A stretch of 64,000 nt of DNA from Phaeosaccion multiseriatum (GCA_965112735.1 OZ218963.1:1736001-1800000); one strand, 5' to 3'. Shown: positions 29,252-39,779, counted from the stretch's first letter. Notes: a model not told the origin generated them from the sequence alone. Program-made: numbers and translations.

Positions 29252-29492
29252 TTTTCACCCCTCTTTCGGCTCCAGACTGGCCTAGAAGCCTATGCTCTAG
29301 GCCCTAGGCCGAGCGGCCTACAGCCGCTCTAGGCCGGCCATTTTTTCTCCCTAGGCCGGCGGTTCTAGGCCTAGGCCTCGACCTATCTGATTAGTAATTA
29401 CGGCCGGCGCAGCCGGCCTGATTACTGATTATGCTCCAGCCGGGGGCTGATTACTTATTATGGCCGGCGCACACCGTAATCTTGTCCAGGGT
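29252..29492. repeat. GC-rich palindromic repeat unit, left flank of the GGGA array
   Basis: Runs of CTAGGCC/TAGGCCTAGGC (29279-29390) are followed by GGCCGGCGCAGCCGGCCTGA and GCCGGGGGCTGATTA, then GGCCGGCGCACACCGTAAT. Near copies occur at 30869-31135 on the right flank. 29477-29492 (TAATCTTGTCCAGGGT) is the exact reverse complement of 30841-30856. Confidence 0.85.
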
Positions 29493-30840
29493 GGAAGGGA
29501 GGGAGGGAGGGAGGGAGGGAGGGAGGGAGGGAAGGAGGGAGGGAGGGAGGGAGGGAGGGAGGGAGGGAGGGAGGGAGGGAGGGAGGGAGGGAGGGAGGGA
29601 GGGAGGGAGGGAGGGAGGGAGGGAGGGAGGGAGGGAGGGAGGGAGGGAGGGAGGGAGGGAGGGAGGGAGGGAGGGAGGGAGGGAGGGAGGGAGGGAGGGA
29701 GGGAGGGAGGGAGGGAGGGAGGGAGGGAGGGAGGGAGGGAGGGAGGGAGGGAGGGAGGGAGGGAGGGAGGGAGGGAGGGAGGGAGGGAGGGAGGGAGGGA
29801 GGGAGGGAGGGAGGGAGGGAGGGAGGGAGGGAGGGAGGGAGGGAGGGAGGGAGGGAGGGAGGGAGGGAGGGAGGGAGGGAGGGAGGGAGGGAGGGAGGGA
29901 GGGAGGGAGGGAGGGAGGGAGGGAGGGAGGGAGGGAGGGAGGGAGGGAGGGAGGGAGGGAGGGAGGGAGGGAGGGAGGGAGGGAGGGAGGGAGGGAGGGA
30001 GGGAGGGAGGGAGGGAGGGAGGGAGGGAGGGAGGGAGGGAGGGAGGGAGGGAGGGAGGGAGGGAGGGAGGGAGGGAGGGAGGGAGGGAGGGAGGGAGGGA
30101 GGGAGGGAGGGAGGGAGGGAGGGAGGGAGGGAGGGAGGGAGGGAGGGAGGGAGGGAGGGAGGGAGGGAGGGAGGGAGGGAGGGAGGGAGGGAGGGAGGGA
30201 GGGAGGGAGGGAGGGAGGGAGGGAGGGAGGGAGGGAGGGAGGGAGGGAGGGAGGGAGGGAGGGAGGGAGGGAGGGAGGGAGGGAGGGAGGGAGGGAGGGA
30301 GGGAGGGAGGGAGGGAGGGAGGGAGGGAGGGAGGGAGGGAGGGAGGGAGGGAGGGAGGGAGGGAGGGAGGGAGGGAGGGAGGGAGGGAGGGAGGGAGGGA
30401 GGGAGGGAGGGAGGGAGGGAGGGAGGGAGGGAGGGAGGGAGGGAGGGAGGGAGGGAGGGAGGGAGGGAGGGAGGGAGGGAGGGAGGGAGGGAGGGAGGGA
30501 GGGAGGGAGGGAGGGAGGGAGGGAGGGAGGGAGGGAGGGAGGGAGGGAGGGAGGGAGGGAGGGAGGGAGGGAGGGAGGGAGGGAGGGAGGGAGGGAGGGA
30601 GGGAGGGAGGGAGGGAGGGAGGGAGGGAGGGAGGGAGGGAGGGAGGGAGGGAGGGAGGGAGGGAGGGAGGGAGGGAGGGAGGGAGGGAGGGAGGGAGGGA
30701 GGGAGGGAGGGAGGGAGGGAGGGAGGGAGGGAGGGAGGAAGGAAGGGAGGGAGGGAGGGAGGGAGGGAGGGAGGGAGGGAGGGAGGGAGGGAGGGAGGGA
30801 GGGAGGGAGGGAGGAAGGAAGGGAGGGAGGGAGGGAGTCG
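29493..30840. repeat. (GGGA)n array, 1.35 kb, bracketed by 16-bp inverted repeats
   Basis: About 335 GGGA units, almost perfect, with a few GGAA units at 29528, 30738 and 30813. The plus strand is all purine. The repeat gives spurious GREGG and PPSLP frames of 460-510 residues. A perfect 16-bp inverted repeat abuts both ends. Confidence 0.97.
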
Positions 30841-31135
30841 ACCCTGGACAAGATTATCTGATTCTGATTACGGCCGGCGCAGCCGGCCTGATTACTGATT
30901 ATGACCGGCGCCAGCCGGTCTTGTTGCTTACAGCCGGTGACCAGCCGGCCTGGTTACTGATTTTGCGCCGGCCGGGGGCTGATTACTGATTACGGCCGGC
31001 GCACACCGTAACCTTGTTGTCCAGAGTCGATCTAGGCCAAGGCCGGGGGGGCTGCGCCAAAAATAGGCCTAGGCCAAAAATAGGCCTAGGCCGGGGACCT
31101 GCGGCCCCCTCTAGGCCTAGGCTTCTAGGCCGGTC
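30841..31135. repeat. Right flank: duplicated GC-rich palindromic repeats
   Basis: It repeats the left-flank blocks: GGCCGGCGCAGCCGGCCTGA at about 30871, GCCGGGGGCTGATTACTGAT at about 30969, GGCCGGCGCACACCGTAA at about 30991, then TAGGCCTAGGCC blocks at 31030-31135. Several degenerate copies with GACCGGCGCCAGCCGGTC lie between. Confidence 0.85.
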
Positions 31136-31456
31136 TGGAGCCGACCTCTTCTTCCCCTCCCTCCTGGGGCGCTTCAGCGCTCTGCCCGCTCGAGACTTGG
31201 CACCCGAGACTAGTGCCACGTCGTCGTTCTCCTCTTGCCCTCTATCTCCTTCGTCTGATTGTTTGGCCTCTCCTTCGTCCACCGGTACGCCTGTTCCCTC
31301 CTCCTCCTGCATCGCCTCCAGCGCCGACCGACTGTCTTCGCCTCCCTCTTTGCTCATGACGCTCTCGGCCCATCGTCCACTCGCAGCCATCATCTTGTCC
31401 GGCCATTGCAAAGGGGGCAACGCTGTAGCCGGAACAGCAGCGGCAGCAGAGGCCAT
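30983..31456 (-). CDS. Doubtful hypothetical protein beside the GGGA element
   Basis: Open frame from an ATG at 31456 (MASAAAAVPA), 157 residues. The first two thirds are acidic then basic (EEEGTGVPVDEGEAKQ; KRPRREGKKR), like a disordered nuclear protein. The last third is translated from the TAGGCC repeat flank, so the frame is probably fortuitous there, or the true gene is spliced earlier. I recognise no domain. It could also be an untranslated or spurious stretch. Confidence 0.25.
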   Translation of the reverse strand: MASAAAAVPATALPPLQWPDKMMAASGRWAESVMSKEGGEDSRSALEAMQEEEGTGVPVDEGEAKQSDEGDRGQEENDDVALVSGAKSRAGRALKRPRREGKKRSAPDRPRSLGLEGAAGPRPRPIFGLGLFLAQPPRPWPRSTLDNKVTVCAGRNQ

Positions 31457-32031
31457 GAGCAGGCGCGTGGAGCATGAAATTTGGGGAAATATTACTTTTT
31501 GTACCTTACGTAAGTACGTCACGTAAGGGAATTGGGTGTCTGTCCGCTGGGGAAATGGGTCCCCCCTCGCCCCCCCCCCCCCTTTTCTACTTTCCAGAGG
31601 TGCGTGTGACTTTCCTCTCAGCGTCCAGAGTAGCCATAGGCAAGGGAGGCACAACAAAGCCATCAGAACCTCAAACAAACCTGTATCCTTCGCAGTTACG
31701 GCAAAACAGGAAAAAAAAAAAAATGGGAGGAAAGAAACCCGAAAACTATAAGTTCCCCGGGGCAATGAAGAGAAAAAAAGGGTACACGGAGGGTGTATAA
31801 ATGCATCTTAATTTTTTTTGACGGCCCGCTGGTGAGGCTTGGCAAAGCATCCTGGCTTTCCCCCAGAATTTTGTCACTCTTTGCAAGGGCTTACTAACTT
31901 CGAGCGTTCGACAACGGTCGGAGCTACCCGTACGAGGTGAAGGATCAAGAGCTTCATGTTAACTAACTAAACTGAAGACGTCCAAATCTGCTGAAATTGC
32001 TCTGTGGACTACGACACATCGCCCCACTTCA
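31457..32031. other. Intergenic, no clear gene
   Basis: Holds an alternating ACGTAAGTACGTCACGTAAG stretch at 31507 and a C-rich run at 31561-31583. The A49 stop codon lies at 32032. No other signal seen. Confidence 0.5.
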
Positions 32032-33432
32032 CTACGCGGCTCTGTTCATCTTTCTCTTGGGGAAGGTCAGGGGCACTTTGAGGCTTGCGTTTCCCCCACT
32101 TGTCGTGGAGCAACCAAGCTCTCTCAGCAGCGCCGCTGTTGCCGTGGAGGACAGCTTCAAGTCATTGGCCAGCGCGGTGTAGGAAAGCTTGCAGCCGGAC
32201 TTTGGATCAGCAGTCAGACAGAGCGAGAGGCAGACAGATAGCGGGAGAGAGGGGGAGACCCAGAGAGAGCAGAGTTGAAGAGAGAAGGAGAGAGAGAGGG
32301 AGATAGAGGAAGAGAAAGGAATGAGGGCGGACGAAAACAGCCGAACGTACCAAATATGAGATGACGCCGTGGGGGGGAGGTCAGTGCGCTTCGATATCAA
32401 AGCTCGAGGCTGGAAGGCAGGGATGGAGGAGCCCATTGACTTACTGCCTAGCCTGCTACTCCAGTGCACGAGTCAGACCCAGAGCTCTTTCTGGTCGAGA
32501 CCCTTTCTGCTCCCTGTTCATACTTCTCGCTCGAAATGAATTACCAGCCACATCGACCCCACACACTCACACACACACACACACACACCTACACACACGC
32601 ACACACAAACACAATCACGTATGTTTAGGTTGACTCCTGAAAGTAAGTCAATGCATCACTCACCAGTACGAGGGCCAGACACAGGACGTGCACATGAGCC
32701 TTGTCCTTGAGGGACTTGGTCTTGACGAAGGTGCCCTTGCCTCCCTTGTCGCGCTTCTCACACGCAGCGAACTTGCTCAAGAACTTGTTGGCAAGGAGGT
32801 CGGGTATGCCGAGCGTCTGTCATGGTGGTCAAAGGGCAAAGGAGGGAAGCACACGCACAGTCCGTCAGTCCGTCAGTGGGTCAGTCAGTCAGTGGGTCAG
32901 TCAGTCAGTCAGTCAGTCAGTCAGTCAGTCAGTCAGTCAGTCAGTCAGTCAGTCAGTCAGTCAGTCAGTCAGTCAGTCAGTCAGTCAGTCAGTCAGTCAG
33001 TCAGTCAGTCAGTCAGTCAGTCAGTCAGTCAGTCAGTCAGTCAGTCAGTCAGTCAGTCAGTCAGTCAGTCAGTCAGTCAGTCAGTCAGTCAGTCAGTCAG
33101 TCAGTCAGTCAGTCAGTCAGTCAGTCAGTCAGTCAGCCAGTCAGTCAGTCAGTCAGTCAGTCAGTCAGTCCGTCCGTCCGTCGGTCAGTCAGTCAGTCAG
33201 TCAGTCAGCAAGTTATCAGTAAGTCAACGTGCAAGGGATAGAGCTGGACCAACCTACGTCAAGCAAAGCGTCAAGCACAGCGTCAAGCACAAGCACAATT
33301 GGTGTTTCACCTCAACAAACACTGCTTCCTTGAGGCCAAAGCATGGAACAACAACAAAAACAACAGCAGCAACAACAACAAAAACAACAAGACAACAACA
33401 GCACACAACAACAACAACAACAACAACAACAA

Positions 33433-33477
<45 letters not shown>

Positions 33478-34482
33478 ACAAGAGCATTCGAGCTGGAGCA
33501 ATCACCCTTCCCCATTTCTCTTCCTTTCTTTGCTTTGTGGCCTCTCTCTCTCTCTCTCTCTCTAGCATTTCTCACCTGTGCCACCCCCCTGGGTGTGTTC
33601 TTGATGATGCTGGGGGCAGCAGTGAAGGCGAGCAAGTGGCGCAAGTACAACAGTTGTAGGAGCCGGTCGCGCTGTCCGGCCACGGTGGGGTTCACGAGCT
33701 CGGCCATCTGCAGTAGCAGTAGCAGTAGCAGTAGCAGTAGCACAGGGACACGACACGAGAAAGAAGAGTGAAGATGGACAAGTCAGTAGGGGTGTAAAGA
33801 AGCACAGGGGGGAGGGGCACCCTCGTCAGCAGCAGGAAGAATGAGGGGCGGAGTGCGGAAGAAAGAACGAGCCCATTTGGAACCTAGGGCCAGAGGTGAG
33901 CCTTTATTAACCAAGCATCCCCTTTTGGGCAGGACACCTATGCTACTACTCGGAGCCTATTCAGAGAGTGAAACTGAGTGGGCAGGCACCTGCATTTAAC
34001 GCGCACCGAAACGCTCATGCTGATGGCATGTCGGATTGGCCTGCTCTCTCTCAGTGCTCTCTCTCTCTCTCTCTCCCTCACCTTGGCCCTGACGAAGGTG
34101 GGGAAAGCGGGGTCTGCTTCCGCCTCTTGCAAGAGCTCCCTCAGCCACACGCGGATATCTCCCTGACACGATCATCGACAACAGGAGATGTTTAGTCATG
34201 TTAGAGCATTGCACCTCATCGACAAGAGGAGATGTTTAGTCGTCTTAGAACATTAGAACAAGAAGAGGAGATGTTTAGTCGTGTTAGAACATTGCACCTC
34301 ATCGACAAGAGGAGATGTTTAGTCGTGTTAGAACATTGCACCTCAGCCAACACGCGAATATCACCCTGATAAAAAAGAGCAGCGCGACATGACGTACAAA
34401 CAGCAGCACAGCGACAGCAACAATAGCGACAGCAGCACAAACAACAGCACAGCGACAGCAGCAGCAACACAGCAGCAACAGC

Positions 34483-34528
<46 letters not shown>

Positions 34529-34530
34529 CC

Positions 34531-34566
<36 letters not shown>

Positions 34567-37276
34567 GCAACTACCGCACGTATCGTACCTTGCCCTCCTG
34601 TACCTCCTCTGCAAGCTGTCTGTCGAGCACGTCCCAGGCCTCCTCCCCCACGAGCTCGGACACCAGGTATACGCCCTCGGGGGTCGCCGAGTCCTGCACA
34701 TGGCACAGGGCATATGAGCATAGAGCATATGGGTAAAGGGCATGTGGGTATAGGGCATATGGGCAAAGGGCATGTGGGTATAGGGCATATGGGCAAAGGG
34801 TATATAGGTGAAGGGCAGATGGGTATAGGGCATATGGATATAGGGCAGATGGGTTTAGGGCATATGGGCAAAGGGCATATGGGCAAAGGGCATGTGGGGA
34901 TAGGACATATGGTCAAAGGGCATATGGGTATTGGGCATATGGGTATAGGGCATATGGGCATACGGGTATAGGGCGTATGGGTACAGAGCATATGGGCATA
35001 GGGCATACGGGTATAGGGCATATGGGTATAGGGCATATGGGCAAAGGGCAAATGGGCAAAGGGTATATGGGTAAAGGGCATATGGGTATAGGGCATAGGG
35101 GCAAAGGGCATAAAGGTATAAGGCATATGGGTTTAGGGCATATGGGCATAGGGCATATGGGCAAAGGGCATATGGGTATAAGGCATATGGGTTAAGGGCA
35201 TATGGGTATAGGGCATATGGGCATAGGGCATATGGGTGTAGGGCATATGGGCATGGGGCATAGGTATAGGGCATATGGGTTTAGGGCATATGGGCGTAGG
35301 ACGTATGGGCATAGGGCATATGGGTATGGGGCATAAGGGCATAAGGCATACGGGTATAGGGCATATGGGTAGATATAAGGGCACACGAGTATTCCCCAAG
35401 GAGGGAAGCCTTTGCCTACCTCGTGGTAGGGCGGGAGGAAGCTTCTCCTGGCGGCCGTTACTGCCCGTGCGGCAGCGTCGAGCTTGGTCTTGACGGGGTC
35501 AGCCCCTTCCCCTTCAGGCTCAGAGGCTGCCCCTAAGGCGCCGGATGCGGCACCTGAGGCGCCCTTGCCTTCCTGTTTGACACGATGGCAGGAAAGATAA
35601 GGTGTGTGTGTGGGGGGGAGGATGATAGAGAATAAGGTCAACAATGTCAGACAAATGTAACTAGAATGCAAACTCACACATCGTGAGCGAAACTGAAACA
35701 GCACTTGGCACCCAAATCAGTTGCACTCCTTTGATAACTTGATGCTTGAGACACCTTCCCTCCCTCCCTTCCCCCCCCACCGACTCGCCTGTAGCGCCTG
35801 TTGCAAAGCCCTCCCCATGGCGCCTCCCCCCACGACCCTGTCCGAGTCGATTATGTTGGAGCGTGCACTGCGGACCGCCGCCTGCTTCTTCTTGGACCCA
35901 AAGGCGCTGATTAGAGACGCACGTCGGTCCTGGCCGAAGCAGTGGCAGGGGCAGGGGCATGGGCATGGGCGGGGGCAGGGGTGGCAGTTGGTGATACGGT
36001 GGTAACAGCAGCAGCAGCCGGGAGCAGGGGGCAGCCATAGGAAGGGATGAGCGAGGGGTAGCACAGAAGATGGAGAGGACGGTGGTGGTGCGAGAAGGAA
36101 GCGGAGCGGCGATAAAAAGTATCTCTAAGAAGAAGGGAACAAGCAGAGCTGAATTGCGGCGCTTACTTGGGCGGAGACGTGACTGAGCGAAAAGTCCGCA
36201 ACAGTGCTGTCGACGCCGTTGAGGCTCTGGCGGAGACTGTATGCGTGCATGGACGGATACACCTCCATCTCGCGGGTCTGAGCAGCGCGTGAAGGAGGGG
36301 GAAAGCAGAAAGCGTTTGTTTAGGAAGAAGAAGGAGAAGAAGAAGAAGAAGAAGAAGAAGAAGAAGAAGAAGAAGAAGAAGAAGAAGAAGAAGAAGAAGA
36401 AGAAGAAGAAGAGGAGGAGGAGGAGGAGGAGGAGGAGGAGGAGGAAGGGGAGGAGGAAGGGGAGGAGGAAGGGGAAGAGGAGGAGGAGGAGGAGGAGGAA
36501 GCGAACAATTTGAAGAGGAGTCGGTTCCCCGTTCCAAGTGTTCAAGCGAGGTGTTCCTAGAAGAGCGCTGGAGGGGCCTGAACCCTCCCCTTCTGTTCTT
36601 CAGTCAGACATCAGATCGGGGCCAGGGTCTGAGGCAGGGTCGGTGCCGGTGGGAAGTGTGCACAAGCCACTCGAAGAGCACCCTCACCTCCTTATCCAGC
36701 ACTCCTACGTAATAGTACGCGAGGTCAAGGTCATCCTTGCCCTGTGGGCCGTAGTTGGTACCGAAGTAAGTGGTGGCGGTCTCCTCGCTAACCTGCAAGA
36801 CAAGATAAGAGGTATGGGAGGGTTATGATACAGCCAAGGCTATGGCAATGAAAGGCACAAGGTCGTCTCGCCTAGACCATCTAACATTCGATTAGAGGGC
36901 TGGAGCGTGGCCGCTTTCAGGAGGGGGAGCAGTTGGTCACCGCACCGAGCACGTGCGTCGAGCTTCTCACGAGTTGGTGCACTTTCAGCATGACTCTTAC
37001 CACAAAGACTATGGAAGTGCCTGCGGAATGAGGGGAAGCCAGAAATACCAACGATCGCTCATCCGAAAAAGCACAACACTCACCAACACCCGTTGCCTCT
37101 TCTTCCTGCTTCCTACGGGTTGATGCATGCTGAAGTCCATGCCCTGTCGTGCGGTATGATGATTTGCAAGCGAGAAAGGGGAAATGAGATGTCTAAGAAA
37201 GGCGAGCATGCACAACAATTCACGGGTCCACAGGAACCTTCGCCCTCACTGCTAATCCTCCTCCTCCTCCTCCTCC

Positions 37277-37307
<31 letters not shown>

Positions 37308-37583
37308 TCACCCACCCCTCAACACTGAAGTCGAGGCACGAGGCATCAGAAGAGCAACCTCGCTGCTTAAAGCCCACGCGCAGAAGGGTGGAACGAGCGA
37401 AACATCGAGTGACATTCCATCGCTTACCTTCCAGTCGGTGGGCAGCACTCCGCCCGGGAAGCTGACGAGGGGAGGTGCATCTCCTGTCTCCCCTCCTCCG
37501 GCCATTTCCTTCAACGTGACAGTCATACTGCTGCTGCTGCTCTTCTCGCTCCTCCTTCGCTTCTTCTTGGGGGTATCCTCCAT
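32032..37583 (-). CDS. RPA49: RNA polymerase I subunit A49 (POLR1E), 11 exons
   Basis: Subunit of the A49/A34.5 subcomplex, which is TFIIF/TFIIE-like and aids initiation and elongation on rDNA in the nucleolus. Exons: 37583-37428, 37143-37084, 36792-36688, 36277-36167, 35929-35789, 35572-35420, 34693-34589, 34162-34082, 33707-33576, 32816-32664, 32199-32032. All phase 0, 454 residues, close to family length. N-terminal dimerisation half: PLVSFPGGVLP, YFGTNYG, YYYVGVLDKE, SLISAFGSKKKQ. Acidic/Ala linker: exon 6. C-terminal tandem winged helix: PEGVYLVSELV, RLLQLLYLRHLLAF, DKAHVHVLCLALVL, LANDLKLS, LLRELGC. The intron after exon 5 uses a GC donor (CAG|GCGAGT). A look-alike exon near 32390 would force a frameshift and was left out. 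Divergent with Mis18, 160 bp apart. Confidence 0.9.
32866..33208 (-). repeat. (TCAG)n array in A49 intron 9
   Basis: About 80 TCAG units on the plus strand. On the A49 coding strand this is CTGA, so each unit carries CTGAC, a branch-point-like word. The plus-strand SVSQSVSQ frames are artefacts. Confidence 0.96.
33345..33480 (-). repeat. (CAA)n array in A49 intron 9
   Basis: CAA/CAG units on the plus strand, TTG on the coding strand. This is the same class of triplet as at 34400-34570. Confidence 0.95.
34186..34372 (-). repeat. Tandem ~50-bp repeat carrying a copy of the A49 exon 8 border
   Basis: Four imperfect units built on AGGAGATGTTTAGTCGTGTT and GAACATTGCACCTCATCGAC. The last unit runs into CCTCAGCCAACACGCGAATATCACCCTGAT, in two parts similar to 34139-34165 (start of exon 8 plus its 3' splice site). 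The copied exon start would read GDIRV and then shift frame. Confidence 0.8.
34400..34570 (-). repeat. (CAA)n/(CAG)n array in A49 intron 7
   Basis: Triplet array: AGC/ACA units, then CAA units interrupted by CCA, ending 19 bp before the intron border at 34588. Confidence 0.93.
34708..35392 (-). repeat. 15-bp CATATG minisatellite in A49 intron 6
   Basis: About 45 units of roughly CATATGGGTATAGGG with CATATGGGCAAAGGG variants. The period is a multiple of three, so frames such as MGIGHMGKGH and PYALYPYAL stay open on both strands. Each unit has the CATATG palindrome. No protein is inferred, as exons 6 and 7 join across it in phase. Confidence 0.95.
36323..36500 (-). repeat. (GAA)n/(GAG)n array in A49 intron 3
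   Basis: About 30 GAA then about 20 GAG/GGAA units on the plus strand, i.e. CTT/CTC on the A49 coding strand, upstream of exon 4 (36277). It acts as a long polypyrimidine tract. Confidence 0.95.
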
Positions 37584-37743
37584 TTTGTAGAGGAGTGGTG
37601 GCGTATCCGGATTCGGGTGTTGAGAACCAAGTGGAAGGACTGAGTGGAGGATGGGAGAGGGAGGGAAGGGGGGGAAGTTGGCGATCCAATCACAGATGAC
37701 GACGCCCCAATAGAGAGAGAGAGAACAGAGAACAGAGAAAAAA
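37584..37743. promoter_or_regulatory. Divergent promoter space between A49 and Mis18
   Basis: Only 160 bp separate the two start codons on opposite strands, so the promoters must overlap. No TATA box is obvious; a GAGAGAGAGAACAG tract lies next to the Mis18 start. Confidence 0.55.
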
Positions 37744-38716
37744 ATGGAACAAGACGGAGGAGGCGATGATGATGGCGTTGATGCGCCACTTATTTTTCAG
37801 TGCCTTCAATGCCGCCGCGTCATTGGGGACAGTTGGTCCTTCCGCAGCAGCAACGCTGAATCCAAGACTATTTCCCTCTCAGGGGCATCTCAACTCGTGA
37901 AGGGGGACAATCCTGAGACATCCAAGGAGGGACCCGATAAGGGCAGCACTTTCCTGACGCTCAGCTGTGGCGGTGGAGACTGCCAAGCGATTGTGGGGAA
38001 GACGTATTTGGCCACACCGAGACAGCTCGACCATATCAGAGATATGTACACGCTCTACACAGGTGACACGGTCACTCTCCTCCTTCTGAGCCAATTCTGC
38101 ACCCCTTTCTCCGCCTCCTCGATCCAGCCTGTAACTGTGCCGTCTCCCGTCTCCCTTCTTGCCCCCCTTTACTCTTGTTCTCTCTCTTTTATCTTCCCCG
38201 CTTCCTGCAGACGCCCTGTGCAGCTACCAGCTGGGGAAGAATGAAATGGATGCGAACATCCCTCCGCCAACCCTCGGAGACGGCCCTACCGACCAAGCCG
38301 GCAGTGCCGGCACCTTCGGAGATGCTTCTGCTTCTTCGGCAGTTGCTACTGCTACTACTGCTACGGGCGGCCCATCAGCCAGGGGAGGCGAGACTGTCGA
38401 CGATAACTCTGGCGCTGTGTGGGTAGAGATTACCAAGATTGAAGGCGTGATTCTGTCGCTTCACGAAAGGATTGCTTACCTGGAGGGTTTGGGTGACATC
38501 AAGCTGAAAGGAGATCCTCTTCATAGCCCAGAGGAGCAAGCATCCGAGGATGCATCGCAGGAGGAGGCGGGGCGGCGATGGCAGGCACAGGGGGGGAGTG
38601 TTGGGAGTAAGCAGCGTGAGGAGGACAGGCAAGACAGAGAAGAGGGACGAAGGGCCCCGCGGGGAAGTGGGAGGTCCGAAGGCGGGGAGTCATCGACCAA
38701 GCGCAGACGGCAGTGA
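37744..38716 (+). CDS. Mis18-domain (yippee-like) centromere protein, 2 exons
   Basis: Mis18 proteins prime centromeres for loading of CENP-A and hold a zinc-binding yippee fold. Exons 37744-38062 and 38211-38716 join in phase 1, 274 residues. The domain fills exon 1: FQCLQCRRVIGDSWSF (first CxxC), NAESKTISL, EGPDKGSTFLTLSC, GGGDCQAIVGKTYLATP, RQLDHIRDMYTLYT, then ALCSYQLG in exon 2. The second metal knuckle reads CGGGDC, i.e. C-x4-C instead of the usual C-x2-C. The tail (from about residue 170) has a short coiled-coil-like stretch (EITKIEGVILSLHERIAYLEG), as in Mis18 family C termini, and ends in KRRRQ. A yippee-family protein of other function is the alternative. Confidence 0.85.
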
Positions 38717-39779
38717 GTGAGTGGGACCAGGTGCTGCTGATACGCCCCCACTGCCGTGCGTTTCAACTCTTTCCGGGGCCCTTGTCCTGTGTGTCTGGGC
38801 TTGGGTAGAGGGACCGACCGCAGATGCCTCACCTCAGGAGAGGGGCGCGTCTGCCTCCTTTCTCATCGCCGATGGCTTCCTGACAGTGTTGACGGGAGTA
38901 TAAACAACCCAAGTTGAGCGACCGCGTGGGAACAAGAGGGAAGCTCAGCCCGGGCAGAAGAAGGGTAGCTACTCACGCGCTTCCGTCCCGTGGAGAAAGA
39001 GAGCTTCAGAGAGGCGGACCGATCATTGGACGCCGCACCGCTGCTCCGTGGCCAACGCAAAGTCGAGGAGAAGGAAGGACGGGCTGTCGTCCGCCCCCCA
39101 CCTGCTGCAGATCTCCCCATAGACAACAACCAACAGCTACCTCTGGGACGAGAGCGTCCAGCGCCAGTACCAGTAACCAGCACCAGCATCAGACGAGGAG
39201 CAGCTGCAGCACAGCAAGAGCAAGAAGAGCGTCAGCCGAGACAGCGAGAGAACAAGCGCCCAGCGTGCGTGCGTGCGTGCGTGTGTGTTGGCTGGTTCTC
39301 GTGATGCTCCCCACGGTGGTCCTGATGGCGCCAGAGGCTGGCGCCCGTATCGTTTCGAGGGACAGTAATCACGCTTGCAACCCGACACTTCTCCTTGACG
39401 GGCAGCTGATAATGTAAGTGTGGGTGGAGGAGAGCTGTAGCGGCCAAGGATGAATCCCGGCCCATCTCCCTCGCACAAGCAGCGTGCTCCATGCTACTGG
39501 TGCCAACGAAGAAGCAGGAGGGGGGATAGAAAGTGGAAAGGGCGAGACCCAAAACAACTCCTACGGTACCACAGGAGACCCCCCCCACACCCAACCCGGG
39601 AAGTGGAGGCGGCCGAGTGTGTTGTTATCTGTGTCAAAACGTCTTGGGGTCACTGAGGACCGATTGTGCCCCACGACAGCCTACAGCTGGGCTCTCCCCC
39701 CCTCCCCCCCCCCCCATGCCCTCCTTTAACTAAAATTCAATTTTCAATGAAGTAGAGTACATTTGTACAATTGGGATTG
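38717..39779. other. Intergenic space between convergent Mis18 and VPS8 genes
   Basis: No coding exon recognised. It is mixed GC-rich sequence with a GCGTGCGTGCGTGTGTGTTG run at 39264 and a C-run at 39699. The open frames here show no family likeness. Confidence 0.5.

Noticed and set aside
29493-30840. Telomere or internal telomeric repeat
   Set aside because: GGGA does not match the TTTAGGG- or TTAGGG-type repeats expected of algae, and genes continue on both sides.
29431-30989. Open frames of 460-510 residues (GREGG and PPSLP chains)
   Set aside because: They are translations of the GGGA array; the run has no codon bias or unique sequence.
32340-32420. Candidate A49 exon with a good acceptor before PRALISKRTDL
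   Set aside because: It ends in a phase that cannot join the LANDLKLS exon, and the family alignment needs no residues there.
32861-33241. SVSQSVSQ repeat protein
   Set aside because: TCAG array antisense to the A49 intron.
34299-35274. Frames with PYALYPYAL and MGIGHMGKGH repeats
   Set aside because: Minisatellite in A49 intron 6; exons 6 and 7 connect in phase without it.
36241-36513. Poly-Lys/Arg frame, 90 residues
   Set aside because: GAA/GAG array in A49 intron 3; no flanking coding sequence.
38863-39478. Several 100-residue frames between Mis18 and VPS8
   Set aside because: No family likeness, no consistent splice sites; they overlap each other on both strands.
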